Shown: positions 28,664 to 38,459, counted from the stretch's first letter. The stretch: DNA of 64,000 nucleotides from Corynebacterium sp. Marseille-P4321 (GCF_903645305.1 NZ_CAHJXO010000002.1:372001-436000); one strand, 5' to 3'. The notes: generated from the sequence alone by a model not told the origin. A program made the numbers and translations.

Positions 28664-29284
28664 TTGACCAGGAAGTGGTTGTTCTTGCTGCCGTGCGTGC
28701 TTGCGGCGTGCGGCTTCTTCCTATCACGGCAGGCCGGCGACGGATCCCCCGGATTCTTCATCGCAACCGCGTTCACGGCCCTGGTGTACGCGGCGGCCTG
28801 GTGGGTGTGGGGCGACCGGGCTGTTCTTGCGGGGCCCGGTAAGGCCGCCGATCTGATCAGGGGCGCGGTCATTGGCGCAGCACTGGCCGCGGTGTTTGTG
28901 CTCGGCGCGGTGGTGGTTAGCCGCGTACCGTTCCTCGCCGAACCGGTTGAGCAGATCTTGAGCACGCCCGAGAAAGGCGGCTACTTCCTCACCTTGACCG
29001 TGCTGGTGGTCAACGGCATCGGCGAGGAGCTCGTCTACCGCGACGCCCTGCCGCGCCAATTCGTGGCCCGGGGACACAGCGTGGTGCAGGCCGGGGTGTG
29101 GTCCACCCTGTTTTACTGCCTGGTCACCGTAGTCATAGGTGTACCGCTGCTGGTCTTCGCAGCCGCCGTGCTCAGCGCGGTGACCTACTTCGAGGCCACA
29201 CGCACAGGCAGGCTGTACTCCCCCATCGCAGTGCACCTGACGTGGAGCACCGGGATGTTGCTCATTCTGCCGAACTTTTTCTAG
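28664..29284 (+). CDS. CPBP (Abi)-like membrane protein with incomplete active site
   Basis: The 206-aa protein has about six membrane helices. The CPBP motif 1 is present (GEELVYRDALPR, about residues 121-132) and a late histidine is in SPIAVHLTWS. The middle motif, normally with a histidine (FxxxH), reads LFYCLVT and lacks it. CPBP proteins are intramembrane glutamic proteases. This one may be a divergent or non-catalytic member. The TTG start follows GGAGGT at 8 nt. Confidence 0.78.
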   Translation: MTRKWLFLLPCVLAACGFFLSRQAGDGSPGFFIATAFTALVYAAAWWVWGDRAVLAGPGKAADLIRGAVIGAALAAVFVLGAVVVSRVPFLAEPVEQILSTPEKGGYFLTLTVLVVNGIGEELVYRDALPRQFVARGHSVVQAGVWSTLFYCLVTVVIGVPLLVFAAAVLSAVTYFEATRTGRLYSPIAVHLTWSTGMLLILPNFF

Positions 29285-29287
29285 CGG

Positions 29288-32200
29288 CTACTCGCTGACG
29301 CTGAAGACCTTCTTCTTCCCCTGTGTTTCCTGAGCCACCGTGGAGCCGGAAACCGAGATTTCGGGGGCACCGAGCAGATCGGCCAGCACGTCCGCGACCC
29401 ACTGCAGCAGCTCCATGTCTCGCAGGTTCGGGCTGTTAATCGCCTTCGATTCGCGCGGCATGGGCAGCTGGAGCGTCTTCGCCGCGGCGCGGAAGTTCGC
29501 CCCCGGGTAGAGGCGCTTGAGCCGCACCTGCTTCGAATCGGGCAGCTCCACCGGGTGGATCTTCACGCGCGTGCCCTGGGTGAGGATGTCGGCGACGCCC
29601 ACCTGACGGGCCTGGTTGCGCAGCCGCGCCACCGCCATGAGGTGTTCGACTTCCTGCGGCAGCGCACCGAAACGGTCCACCATGTCGTCCGCGGCGGCGG
29701 TGAGCGCCTCGTCGTCGCGGGCCTCGGCGAGCTTGCGGTAGACCTCGAGGCGCAGCCGTTCGGAGTTGATGTACGTCTCCGGGATATGCGCGTCCACCGG
29801 CAGGTCCACGCGGATTTCCTTCGGACCCTTGTCGGTGGCGTCGATAGCCTCGCCGCTCATCAGGCCCTTGAACGTCTCCACCGCCTCCGACACCAGGCGC
29901 ACGTACATGTCGAAGCCCACGCCGGCGATGTGACCGGACTGCTCCGCTCCCAGCACGTTGCCGGCGCCTCGCATCTCTAGGTCTTTCTGCGCCACCGCCA
30001 TGCCGGCGCCCAAATCGTTGTTCTGCGCGATGGTTGCCAGACGGTCGTAGGAGGTCTCCGTGAGCGTCTTGTCCTTCGGGTACAAGAAATACGCGTACGC
30101 GCGGTCGCGGGAGCGCCCCACGCGGCCGCGGAGCTGGTGCAGCTGGCTTAGTCCCATGTTCTGGGCGTTTTCCACAATGAGGGTGTTCGCGTTCGCGATG
30201 TCTAGGCCGGTCTCCACAATCGTGGTGCACACCAGCACGTCGTACTCGCGGTTCCAGAACCCCTGCACTGTCTGCTCGAGCACCTGCTCGCTCATCTGGC
30301 CGTGCGCCACCACCACTCGGGCCTCAGGCACGAGCTCGCGCAGCTGGCGCGCCGTTTTCTCGATGTCGGAGACCTTGTTGTGAATGTAGAACACCTGGCC
30401 GTCGCGAAGCAGCTCGCGCCGGATCGCCGCCGCGACCTGCTTGTCCTCTTGTGGGCCGACGTAGGTGAGCACCGGGTGACGGTCCTCGGGCGCAGTGGTG
30501 ATCGATGTCATTTCGCGGATGCCGGTCAGCGACATCTCCAGGGTGCGAGGAATCGGCGTCGCGGTCATGGTGAGCACGTCGACATGCGACTTCAGCGCCT
30601 TGATGTGTTCCTTGTGCTCCACGCCGAAGCGCTGCTCCTCGTCCACAATGATCAGCCCGAGGTTCTTCCACTGCACGCCAGTGGCAAGGAGGCGGTGGGT
30701 ACCGATGACCACGTCCACGGAGCCGTCGGCAAGCCCCGCGATGATCTTCTTCGAATCGGCCGCGGAGGTAAAGCGCGAAAGCTCTGCGATGTTCACCCCG
30801 AAACCGTCCATGCGCTGGCTGAACGTGGCAAAGTGCTGCTGCGCGAGCAGCGTCGTGGGCACAAGCACCGCCACCTGGGCGCCGTCCTGGACCGCCTTGA
30901 AGGCGGCGCGGACCGCCACCTCGGTCTTGCCGAAGCCGACGTCGCCCACAATTACGCGGTCCATCGGCGTGGGCTTTTCCATGTCTTCCTTCACCGCTTC
31001 AATGGCGGTGAGCTGATCCTCCGTCTCCACGAAGGGGAAAGCGTCTTCCATTTCGTGCTGCCACGGGGTATCCGGCGCGAACGCGTGGCCGGGTGCGGCC
31101 TGGCGCTTGGCGTAGAGCTCCACCAGCTCTCCCGCAATCTCGCGGACAGCTGCACGGGCTTTGCGCTTCGTGGATTTCCAGTCCGAGCCTCCCATCTTGC
31201 TCAAGTGGGGCTGCTCGCCGCCGGTGTACTTGCTCAAAAGGTCCAACGACTCCATGGGCACCCAAAGCTGGTCGCCGGGCTGGCCGCGTTTCGCGGGCTG
31301 GTACTCCAGGACGATGTACTCGCGGCGCGAAGCTTCGTCGCCAGTCTTGATGGTGCGCTCGGCCATCTTCACGAACTTGCCGATGCCATGCGTATCGTGC
31401 ACCACGAAGTCACCCGGTTGCAGCGCGAGCGGGTCGACGCGGTTGCGGCGGCGCGGGGCGCGTCGCTTCGCCCCGGCAATATCGCCGACGCGGTTGCCGG
31501 TGACGTCCGTCTCCGTGACTACCACCAGGTTCGGCCCGCCGAAGACGAGACCGGCGTGCGAAAGCGCCTGGTAGATCGTCACGGCGCCTTCCACCGGTTC
31601 AAGCCCCGGGGTGGCGATGCGCGCAGAGATGCCGTGCTCGCGCAGGCGCTCCGCCATTCGTTCGACCGTACCCTTGGCCGGTGCCACAAACGCGGCCTTG
31701 CCGGCGTTCTGGCCGATGTGCAGTTTCAACGTGGCGTAGAGCTGCTCGATAGCCTTCGGGTCGCCTTTGGGTGCCGGCGCCGCCTCGAACTCCAGAGGCA
31801 AGGTTTCAGTGTCGTCCGCGGCGAACATGCCCGGCGGGGCGAACGTCCACCAAGCGTTGCCCGCCTTGCGCGCCGATATTTCCAGTGACTCGTAGGAGCG
31901 ATACGACGATGCGGAAACATCCAGGCCTTCAACCGCGACCGGGCCTTCGGCGCCCATGGCTGCGGCTTCCCAGCCAGCCTCGAGGAATTCCTGGTCTGTG
32001 GCCTCCAAATCGGCGATGCGGGCGCGGACCTTCTCCGGGTTGGTCACCAGCACGATCGAACCGGACGGCATGAGTTCCGGCAGCACCGCATACTGCTGGT
32101 CCGTCAACGCAGGGATGAGCGCCTCCATGCCGTCGGCCGGGGTCTTCTCCGAGACGCGGGCCAGCAAACTCGAAAGGGTCGGGTTCGAAGGGTACTTGCG

Positions 32201-32914
32201 TGCGAGTTCGTCGGCGCGGGAAGCCACGGCGTCGTCGATAAGCAACTGCCTCGCGGGGAACAGCTCGACGCATGCGACCTCCTCGATGCCGCGCTGATCG
32301 GCCACCGCGAAGGTGCGCATATCCGTGACCTCGTCGCCCCAGAACTCGATGCGCACCGGGTTGTCGGCTGTGGTGGGAAAGACGTCGATGATGCCGCCGC
32401 GGGTGGCGAACTCACCGCGGGCCGCAACCATATCCACGTGCTTATACGCGAAGTGGGTCATCTCGCGGGCGAGCGACTCAAAATCGTACTCCTGGTCCAC
32501 TGCGACGCGGATCGGCTCCACCGCCGGCAGCACCGGCTGGCACACAGCGCGCGCCGCCGCGACCACCACTCGCGGCATGTCCCACAGCACCTTCGCGCGA
32601 CGGCCCACCACATCGGCCGCGGGTGAAAGACGCTCGTGCGGCAGCGTCTCATACGCCGGGAACTGGGCCACCTTGGTGTCGCCAATAAGCGCCTTCAGCT
32701 CCGCCGTGAGGTCCTCCGCCTCGTGGCCGGTTGCGGTGACCAGCAGCAACGGGGTCTCCCGGGCCAGCGCACCAGCCGTCCAGGCCCGCGCCTGATCAAT
32801 GCCGGTGACGTGCAAATGATCGTCACCGACGTGCGCGACCAGCCCCTGCAGCTTGGGGTCCTCCAGCGCCGAGGTGAGCAGACCACCAAGTACCGGCGGG
32901 GTCGAATCAGCCAT
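29288..32914 (-). CDS. mfd: Transcription-repair coupling factor
   Basis: Mfd displaces stalled RNA polymerase and recruits UvrA to lesions. The 1208-aa protein has the UvrB-like N-terminal modules, the RNA polymerase interaction domain (DFVVHDTHGIGKF), the ATPase with Walker A GDVGFGKTE and DEEQ box, the translocation motif LHQLRGRVGRS and the C-terminal D7 domain. ATG 32914 (MADSTPPVL) overlaps the tetR 3' end by 8 bp; ATG 32926 is an alternative. The tetR-mfd order matches M. tuberculosis Rv1019-Rv1020. Confidence 0.96.
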   Translation of the reverse strand: MADSTPPVLGGLLTSALEDPKLQGLVAHVGDDHLHVTGIDQARAWTAGALARETPLLLVTATGHEAEDLTAELKALIGDTKVAQFPAYETLPHERLSPAADVVGRRAKVLWDMPRVVVAAARAVCQPVLPAVEPIRVAVDQEYDFESLAREMTHFAYKHVDMVAARGEFATRGGIIDVFPTTADNPVRIEFWGDEVTDMRTFAVADQRGIEEVACVELFPARQLLIDDAVASRADELARKYPSNPTLSSLLARVSEKTPADGMEALIPALTDQQYAVLPELMPSGSIVLVTNPEKVRARIADLEATDQEFLEAGWEAAAMGAEGPVAVEGLDVSASSYRSYESLEISARKAGNAWWTFAPPGMFAADDTETLPLEFEAAPAPKGDPKAIEQLYATLKLHIGQNAGKAAFVAPAKGTVERMAERLREHGISARIATPGLEPVEGAVTIYQALSHAGLVFGGPNLVVVTETDVTGNRVGDIAGAKRRAPRRRNRVDPLALQPGDFVVHDTHGIGKFVKMAERTIKTGDEASRREYIVLEYQPAKRGQPGDQLWVPMESLDLLSKYTGGEQPHLSKMGGSDWKSTKRKARAAVREIAGELVELYAKRQAAPGHAFAPDTPWQHEMEDAFPFVETEDQLTAIEAVKEDMEKPTPMDRVIVGDVGFGKTEVAVRAAFKAVQDGAQVAVLVPTTLLAQQHFATFSQRMDGFGVNIAELSRFTSAADSKKIIAGLADGSVDVVIGTHRLLATGVQWKNLGLIIVDEEQRFGVEHKEHIKALKSHVDVLTMTATPIPRTLEMSLTGIREMTSITTAPEDRHPVLTYVGPQEDKQVAAAIRRELLRDGQVFYIHNKVSDIEKTARQLRELVPEARVVVAHGQMSEQVLEQTVQGFWNREYDVLVCTTIVETGLDIANANTLIVENAQNMGLSQLHQLRGRVGRSRDRAYAYFLYPKDKTLTETSYDRLATIAQNNDLGAGMAVAQKDLEMRGAGNVLGAEQSGHIAGVGFDMYVRLVSEAVETFKGLMSGEAIDATDKGPKEIRVDLPVDAHIPETYINSERLRLEVYRKLAEARDDEALTAAADDMVDRFGALPQEVEHLMAVARLRNQARQVGVADILTQGTRVKIHPVELPDSKQVRLKRLYPGANFRAAAKTLQLPMPRESKAINSPNLRDMELLQWVADVLADLLGAPEISVSGSTVAQETQGKKKVFSVSE

Positions 32915-33536
32915 GCGTTGCACCATCTTCCTGGAATTCGCTGAGTTTCGGCTGCGCCTGCATCCCCCGCAACCCGTTCCAACACAGGTTGGACACGTGG
33001 GCAGCCACAGTGTGTTTGTCCGGCGAGCGCTCATCCAACCACCACAACGCGGTATTGGACACGGTGCCCACGAGGGCCTGACCGTACAACCCGGCCACCG
33101 ATTCATCCAACCCGCGGTGCGCGAACGCCTGCGCCAGAAGGTACGACACCTCGGCGGTCACGCGGTTCAAAATGGTGGAGTACGTCCTCTCCTCGCCGCG
33201 GAGCTGGCCGTGCACAAGGATGATGAAGCCGTCCGTCTCCTCCTCCACGAACGTCAGGATGGCCAGCACGCCGCGCTCAATGCGTTCGCGCCACGGGCCG
33301 TCCTGAATCGCGCCGAGGATCGTTTTCTCCAGCCGCGCCATCTCGGCCTCCACCACCTGGCGGTACAGGCCCTCCTTGTCGCCGAAATGCTCGTACACCA
33401 CCGGCTTGGTCACCCCGGCGCGCGCGGCGATCTCCTCCATCGAAATGCCGTCAAAGCCGCGTTCAGCAAACGCGGCGCGACCAACGCCTAACAATTGATC
33501 GCGCCGCTGCGAGGCGGTCATCCGGGTACGAGCCAT
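32907..33536 (-). CDS. TetR family transcriptional regulator upstream of mfd
   Basis: The 209-aa regulator has the N-terminal helix-turn-helix (SMEEIAARAGVTKPVVYEHF, about residues 32-51) and an all-helical C-terminal domain. The ATG lies 8 nt after TAAGCT, implying a leaderless transcript that continues into mfd. The gene is conserved next to mfd in mycolata, so it probably controls mfd or itself. The ligand is unknown. Confidence 0.9.
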   Translation of the reverse strand: MARTRMTASQRRDQLLGVGRAAFAERGFDGISMEEIAARAGVTKPVVYEHFGDKEGLYRQVVEAEMARLEKTILGAIQDGPWRERIERGVLAILTFVEEETDGFIILVHGQLRGEERTYSTILNRVTAEVSYLLAQAFAHRGLDESVAGLYGQALVGTVSNTALWWLDERSPDKHTVAAHVSNLCWNGLRGMQAQPKLSEFQEDGATHG

Positions 33537-33566
33537 GGTTCCCTAGCTTAGAGACCCCGCCGACGT

Positions 33567-34523
33567 CTATTCTCCGCTACCCGGATTCCCCAACTGAATC
33601 ATCCGCTCGAGTGAGGCGCGGGCCCTGTCGGCCACCTCCGCCTCCACTGTGACTTCGTCGCGCATCTCGCGCAGGCTGCGCACGAGTTTTTCCGGCGTGA
33701 TCATCTTCATGTACCTGCACTCTGCCCGCGGGTTCACCGGTTTGAAATCGGTGCCCGGAGCCGCCTGGGCGAGCTGGTGGAGCATCCCGGTTTCAGTAGC
33801 CACGAGCACGGTGCTGCTGCCCTCACTGCGTGCCGAGTCGAGCATCCCGCCTGTGGAGAGCATGCGCACGCGCTCCGGCTCCACGATGCCTTCCCCAGCG
33901 AGGTAGATCGCGGAATTCGCACAGCCGCATTCCGGGTGGATATACAACGGCGCGTCCGGGTTCGCCTGAGCCTGTTCCGCAAGCTCCTTGCCGTTGATGC
34001 CGGCGTGCACGTGGCATTCACCGGGCCAAATTCGGATGTTGTCTCGGCCTGTCTCGCGCTTCACGTGCGCGCCCAGGAACTGGTCAGGGCAGAACAGGAT
34101 CTCTCGTTGCGGGTCGATGGATTCAACCACGTCCACCGCGTTCGAAGAGGTACAGCAGATGTCGGTGAGCGCCTTGACGTCTGCCGTGGTGTTCACGTAG
34201 GAGACCACAACGGCGTCTGGGTGCTCCGCCTTCCATTCAGTAAGCTGCTGCGCGGTGATTGAGTCCGCCAACGAGCACCCCGCGTCCTTATCGGGGATAA
34301 GCACAGTCTTGTCCGGGCTCAGGATCTTCGCGCTCTCTGCCATGAAGTGCACACCGCAGAACACGATGACGTCGGCGTCAGTCTCCGCGGCGATTCGCGA
34401 CAGTGCGAGTGAATCGCCCGTGGAGTCCGCAACGTCCTGAATCTCGGGCACCTGATAGTTGTGCGCGAGGATGACCGCGTTGCGCTGCGCCTTGAGTTCA
34501 TTCACTTCGTCTTGCCAGCTCAT
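33567..34523 (-). CDS. nadA: Quinolinate synthase
   Basis: NadA condenses iminoaspartate with dihydroxyacetone phosphate to quinolinate for NAD synthesis, using a [4Fe-4S] cluster. The 318-aa protein shows [29 protein letters not shown], and cysteine segments CCTSSN, GCANSA and AECRYMKM. Its ATG overlaps the nadC stop by 4 bp (ATGA), so the two are translationally coupled. No nadB or nadS lies in this window, so the iminoaspartate source and cluster-assembly partner must be encoded elsewhere. Confidence 0.95.
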   Translation of the reverse strand: MSWQDEVNELKAQRNAVILAHNYQVPEIQDVADSTGDSLALSRIAAETDADVIVFCGVHFMAESAKILSPDKTVLIPDKDAGCSLADSITAQQLTEWKAEHPDAVVVSYVNTTADVKALTDICCTSSNAVDVVESIDPQREILFCPDQFLGAHVKRETGRDNIRIWPGECHVHAGINGKELAEQAQANPDAPLYIHPECGCANSAIYLAGEGIVEPERVRMLSTGGMLDSARSEGSSTVLVATETGMLHQLAQAAPGTDFKPVNPRAECRYMKMITPEKLVRSLREMRDEVTVEAEVADRARASLERMIQLGNPGSGE

Positions 34524-35386
34524 ACGTCCAACCCTATATCCAGCACACGCACTGAATGGGTCAGTTCGCCGACCGCGAGGAAATCCACGCCCGTCTCGGC
34601 GTACTCGCGCGCCACCTCGAGGGTAAGACCCCCAGAAGCTTCGATCAGCGTGCCAGGAGAAAGGGCATTTCGCTTCTCGACGCCCTCCCGGACCCCAGCC
34701 GGATCAAAATTATCCAACATCACCACTTCCGGCCTGAGCTCCAACACCTGCTCCAGCTGGTCGATGGTGTCCACCTCCGTCTCGACGGGGACGTCGGGGA
34801 AGCGGTCACGTACTCGTCGATAAGCATCTGCGACCGACCCCACCGCCGCGACATGATTGTCTTTAATCAAAGCCTCATCACCCAAGCTCATCCTGTGATT
34901 CACCCCGCCACCCGCGCGCACCGCGTACTTCGCCAACGCGCGGTAGCCGGGCAGCGTCTTGCGGCTATCGCGCACCTTCGCGTTCGTGTGCGCAATCGCG
35001 TCGGCCCACTGACGCGTGCGCGTGGCGATACCGCTGGCGTAAGTGAGCAGGTTCAACACAGTGCGCTCCGCCCCCAGAATGTCGATGGCGTTGCCCTCCA
35101 CCGTGGCGAGCCTAGTGCCCTTCTGCGTACGGTCACCGTCCTGCGCGTGGAACGTGACCTTGATGTCCGGATTGCGCTCGTGCATCGCCCACTCGATGAT
35201 TGCAAGGCCCGCGACCGTACCCTCCTGCCGCGCCGTGAAATGCGCGGTGAGCTGCTTGCCTTGCGGAATGGTCGCCGTCGCCGTGACGTCCGGCCCGTCC
35301 GCGAAGTCCTCCTCGAAACCTCGGCGGATGAGGTTCAGCGTCGTTTCTTTGTTTAAGGGTTCCTTGTTCGTCTGCATGCCCTTCAT
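34520..35386 (-). CDS. nadC: Quinolinate phosphoribosyltransferase
   Basis: NadC converts quinolinate and PRPP to nicotinate mononucleotide. The 288-aa protein contains TRKT-like [37 protein letters not shown] and the C-terminal [14 protein letters not shown] and [13 protein letters not shown]. The ATG at 35386 is used; ATG 35377 (MQTNKEP) with AAGGGC upstream is also possible. It is first in the nadC-nadA operon. The PRPP it needs is made by prs at 42.8 kb. Confidence 0.94.
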   Translation of the reverse strand: MKGMQTNKEPLNKETTLNLIRRGFEEDFADGPDVTATATIPQGKQLTAHFTARQEGTVAGLAIIEWAMHERNPDIKVTFHAQDGDRTQKGTRLATVEGNAIDILGAERTVLNLLTYASGIATRTRQWADAIAHTNAKVRDSRKTLPGYRALAKYAVRAGGGVNHRMSLGDEALIKDNHVAAVGSVADAYRRVRDRFPDVPVETEVDTIDQLEQVLELRPEVVMLDNFDPAGVREGVEKRNALSPGTLIEASGGLTLEVAREYAETGVDFLAVGELTHSVRVLDIGLDV

Positions 35387-35406
35387 TTGACCAGTTCCCG
35401 GCCCAG

Positions 35407-35435
35407 TTGGGCGGTTGCCAGACGTGGGCTACAAT
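35407..35435 (+). promoter_or_regulatory. Promoter of tRNA-Gln
   Basis: TTGGGC (35407-35412), a 17-bp spacer and TACAAT (35430-35435) precede the tRNA by 12 bp. Confidence 0.75.
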
Positions 35436-35447
35436 ATTTTCTTGCTG

Positions 35448-35519
35448 TTCCCCATGGTGTAATCGGCAACACTACGGTTTTTGGTACCGTCATTCTAGGT
35501 TCGAGTCCTGGTGGGGAAG
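35448..35519 (+). tRNA. tRNA-Gln (anticodon UUG)
   Basis: The cloverleaf has acceptor TTCCCCA/TGGGGAA, D stem GTGT/ACAC, anticodon stem ACGGT/ACCGT with loop TTTTGGT (anticodon TTG), T-stem CTAGG/CCTGG with loop TTCGAGT, and discriminator G. CCA is not encoded. In M. tuberculosis a glutamine tRNA also lies in the glmU neighbourhood. Confidence 0.95.
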
Positions 35520-35527
35520 CTTCCTTT

Positions 35528-35570
35528 GACGCCCGTCGCTGGCCATTTCGAGGCTGGTGGCGGGCGTTTC
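35528..35570 (+). terminator. Hairpin terminator after tRNA-Gln
   Basis: ACGCCCG (35529-35535) pairs with CGGGCGT (35561-35567), extended with mismatches by the inner GCTGGCC/GGCTGGTGG segments. It is followed by TTTC. Confidence 0.65.
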
Positions 35571-35575
35571 GTGGT

Positions 35576-35620
35576 TCTGGGGTGTGGGGGTCTGGGGTGT
35601 GGGGGTCTGGGGTTTGGCTG
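35576..35620 (+). repeat. Short tandem repeat, 15-bp G-rich unit
   Basis: TCTGGGGTGTGGGGG occurs twice exactly, followed by a third degenerate unit TCTGGGGTTTGGCTG. The G-runs on one strand could form a G-quadruplex. It lies between the tRNA terminator and a lipoprotein gene. The rest of 35521-35814 holds no gene. Confidence 0.8.
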
Positions 35621-35814
35621 GGTGGCCTCGCGGGGTGCTGGGGTCTACATTCCGGGTGGACGTTGCAGAAATCGGGAATTCTGTTCGAAAAAGGGCCCTT
35701 TTGAGCCATTTGTCCCGATCTTTGCAACGGCAACCCGTTGTCTTATCTGTTGACCGGCCCACCCCACTCGGGGAATATGTGAGCAGACTTAAAAGTGCCG
35801 CTCGAGGGGGAACC

Positions 35815-36432
35815 ATGAAAAAGAAGGCATCGGTTGCGATGACGTTAGTGATCGCCAGTATGTGGGTCGCGGGGTGCTCCAGCGCCGAAGGGGAACAGAC
35901 AGCGGCGGGCGCCGAAACTCCTGGTGCGGTTTCGGCAGGCGAAGAAACCCCGCAGGCGTTCGTGTTTGAAAGCGGCACTCTGGAAATCGGGGATTTCGAC
36001 CCAGAAGCCCTCGGCGACGACCTCTTCGACCCCTGCACCGAGATCAGCGCAGCCGAGTTCGCGGCGGCGGGGTTCGAGAATGTGGAGCCGATGCCGGAGG
36101 AGATGAAGGGGTTATTAGGTAACCGGAGCGCATGCGAATTGAAAGATCCCCTGGTCGGCATCTCGGCGGTGCTGACTAATAACGATGCGGACGTTGAACA
36201 CGTGGGGAACCAAACAGAAATATTCGCGAGTTCGATTCCAGATCGCGAACCCTCCATTTTCACGTACGGCCCTAAATCAGGCGTAGGTGAAAGTTGCTGG
36301 GCTCAGGTAGATACCTCCAGAGGCGCAATCGCGATTCTGGCGACCGAAATGGCTGATTCTCACGCGAACTGCAATCTCGCCGTTGGTTACATGGACTCAT
36401 TACTGGGCGTAGGAAAATTGAGTGTTCATTAA
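35815..36432 (+). CDS. DUF3558-type lipoprotein
   Basis: The 205-aa precursor has a signal peptide with lipobox VAGC (cysteine about residue 21), a short linker and a DUF3558-like domain. DPCTEISAAEFAAAGF is the family entry motif, and further cysteines lie in SACELKD, SCWAQV and ANCNLAV. GAGGGGG precedes ATG 35815. It is followed 77 bp later by the large Gly/Ala-rich gene, an arrangement seen in other actinobacteria. The partner role is unknown. GC content is lower than average near the 3' end. Confidence 0.82.
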   Translation: MKKKASVAMTLVIASMWVAGCSSAEGEQTAAGAETPGAVSAGEETPQAFVFESGTLEIGDFDPEALGDDLFDPCTEISAAEFAAAGFENVEPMPEEMKGLLGNRSACELKDPLVGISAVLTNNDADVEHVGNQTEIFASSIPDREPSIFTYGPKSGVGESCWAQVDTSRGAIAILATEMADSHANCNLAVGYMDSLLGVGKLSVH

Positions 36433-36509
36433 AGTGGACATCCCCTTTTCAGAGGCTGCGGGAGTAACTAGATTTGACGGCACGAAACTTCAAATCTTCT
36501 GGGGGGAAT

Positions 36510-38351
36510 ATGCGTGTCGCGATCGATACAGAATTAATTCGTCAAAGCATTGGTGTTCTGCGTGCAACTAGCAAAAACCTAAAGCTTCAGACAGGCCTGC
36601 TCGGTGCAAGCTCCCTATCCAACTTCTCGCCGATCGTGGGGTTCTCAACTTCGGGCAGGACGCTCGGCACGATTGCAGACGTTCACGCACCAGAAGCCAC
36701 GGAGGCGGTCGCGACCCACTTGCTTGGCATCGCCGACACGCTCCAAACAGCGCTGGACAACACGATCTGGGCGGATGGTTCGTTCTCGGGCATTTTGGCA
36801 TCGCTGGGTAACTCGTTCCGCAACGTCGCGGCGATGAATCAGAACCACATTCTTGCAACGTCGCAGATTCTGCAGTCTGTGGATCCGCGGACGAACGCCT
36901 TCGCCACTCCCCCGGCAGCAGCCGGCCTCGAAGCAAGCCTTATCGCGTTGGATGGAAAGTTCCAGGCAACGGAGCCAGCGCTCGCTTTGGCGGCATCGGA
37001 GTTCTGGGCTTCGAACGCGACTCTGCTGTCCCAGGCGATGGACGACCTCAGCGGTGCGACGCACGCGCTTGCGTCCTCAGCTGAAACGGAGTGGGTCTCG
37101 CGTGCCATCGACACGATCCAGCAGGTGCAGAACGCGGGCCGGGTCTACTCCGCGAACTCGACGGCGCTCGCTGCACACGCGAAGATGCTTACCGACGTCG
37201 CCGCGTCCGAGAAGCTGATGACCCACGCGGCGATGATTGCTTACAACACGGCGCCAAACCCAGCGCTCAAGAAAACGATCGAGATGAGCTACCTCGCGGT
37301 GTACCAGCCCCGAGCGACAGGTGGGCTGGCAACAACGGTGCCCCAGTTCAACCGCCTCCTGCCCGACTTTAAGGCGCTTCCCGGCGGCTCGATGCAGGTA
37401 CCAGAGATCCCGGTGCCGTCGGCGCCAGCGTTCGACCAGTCGCCCATCCCCCAGGTGGCTCACGACGCGCTCATGCAGCGAGGTCTCGGTGACCTGGTAC
37501 ACGCAAAGTCACCCAGCGAGGTTGCCCAGCAGTTCGGCAACGCGAATCCGGATGTTATGCGCTCCATCGCTGCTGGCGCAACGCCCACTCAGGCTGCAAG
37601 CGCCGCGGCGCCAACGATGCCTCCGCCGTCCACCTTGCCCCAGCTTGGGCAGGTCGGTGGTGGCGCACCGGTCGGCGCGGCTGGCGCGCCTACTGTCGCT
37701 GGTGCAACGAACGGGTTCGTGCCTGCGGCACTCGGCGGCGCGGGCGGGCCGGGCACGGCAGGTAGCCAAGGCCGTCACGGTACAGCGGGCACTCCCGGAC
37801 TGGGGCAGCTCTCGGGCACGCGACCAAACACGCCGGGTGCTGGTGGAGCTTTCGGGTCAGGCGGAAGCCGTGGTGCGGGAATGGGCGGTATCGGCGCGGG
37901 GCGCATCCCGGGAGGTGTCGGAGCGGGCAGTGCCAGCGGGCTCAGCGCTGGCGCGGCAGGTGCGAACGCGGCGATGGGTCGCGGCGGGCTGGGCGGCTTC
38001 GGTAGTGGCTTTGGCAACCCCGGCGCGGGCGGCTACGGCGCTGCCAACCCGGGCGGCGTAGGCAGCACCGGCACTGTCACCGGCACCGGAGCCTACGGCT
38101 CGGCGGCTGGCACCCACGGCTCGGCCGCTGGCGCAAACGGCGTAAACGGCGCCCACGGTTCCCGCCCGGCGGGCATCGCTGGCGCGCCCATGGGTATGGC
38201 TGGCCGGAACCAGGACCGAAAAGAGGGCGGCAAGATCCCGAAGGTCAAGACGGTCACCAGCGCGGTGGAGCGCGAGGGCAACCTCAAGGCATTGCTTGGC
38301 GACGCTCCCCTGCTCCTGCCCGAGGTCATCGGCCACAACGTCCGCGGCTAG
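36510..38351 (+). CDS. Large Gly/Ala-rich protein with PPE-like helical N-terminus
   Basis: The 613-aa protein has a helical, Ala/Ser/Thr-rich N-terminal region (about 1-270), a Pro-rich hinge (about 290-390), a Gly/Ala-rich low-complexity segment (about 390-560) and a short conserved-looking end (VTSAVEREGNLKALLGDAPLLLPEVIG). It has no signal peptide or membrane helix. The layout resembles ESX-type secreted PPE/EspB-like proteins, and pairing with a DUF3558 lipoprotein fits that picture, but no WXG or YxxxD signal is evident. A type VII link is inference. GGGGGG precedes ATG 36510. Confidence 0.65.
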   Translation: MRVAIDTELIRQSIGVLRATSKNLKLQTGLLGASSLSNFSPIVGFSTSGRTLGTIADVHAPEATEAVATHLLGIADTLQTALDNTIWADGSFSGILASLGNSFRNVAAMNQNHILATSQILQSVDPRTNAFATPPAAAGLEASLIALDGKFQATEPALALAASEFWASNATLLSQAMDDLSGATHALASSAETEWVSRAIDTIQQVQNAGRVYSANSTALAAHAKMLTDVAASEKLMTHAAMIAYNTAPNPALKKTIEMSYLAVYQPRATGGLATTVPQFNRLLPDFKALPGGSMQVPEIPVPSAPAFDQSPIPQVAHDALMQRGLGDLVHAKSPSEVAQQFGNANPDVMRSIAAGATPTQAASAAAPTMPPPSTLPQLGQVGGGAPVGAAGAPTVAGATNGFVPAALGGAGGPGTAGSQGRHGTAGTPGLGQLSGTRPNTPGAGGAFGSGGSRGAGMGGIGAGRIPGGVGAGSASGLSAGAAGANAAMGRGGLGGFGSGFGNPGAGGYGAANPGGVGSTGTVTGTGAYGSAAGTHGSAAGANGVNGAHGSRPAGIAGAPMGMAGRNQDRKEGGKIPKVKTVTSAVEREGNLKALLGDAPLLLPEVIGHNVRG

Positions 38352-38459
38352 GCGAGCCCCATCTCGAGCCTCATCTCCAGCCCCACCTCGAACCCCGGCT
38401 CAAACGGGGTCTCAGGCGGGAGCCGCAGCAACCGCCTTGTGCCCTTGTGCCCTAGTGCG
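38352..38459. other. Short intergenic segment with simple repeats
   Basis: Imperfect repeats of CCTCATCTC and TAGTGC/TTGTGCC units lie between two convergent genes. A weak CCCCGG/CGGGG-type hairpin around 38391-38412 may end transcription. No gene is seen. Confidence 0.4.

Noticed and set aside
35576..35620. CRISPR-like array
   Set aside because: The units are contiguous, 15 bp long and have no spacers. The same holds for 60863-60907.
38352..38459. Small gene between the Gly/Ala-rich gene and the multicopper oxidase gene
   Set aside because: Only simple repeats are seen, with no start codon that has a ribosome binding site.
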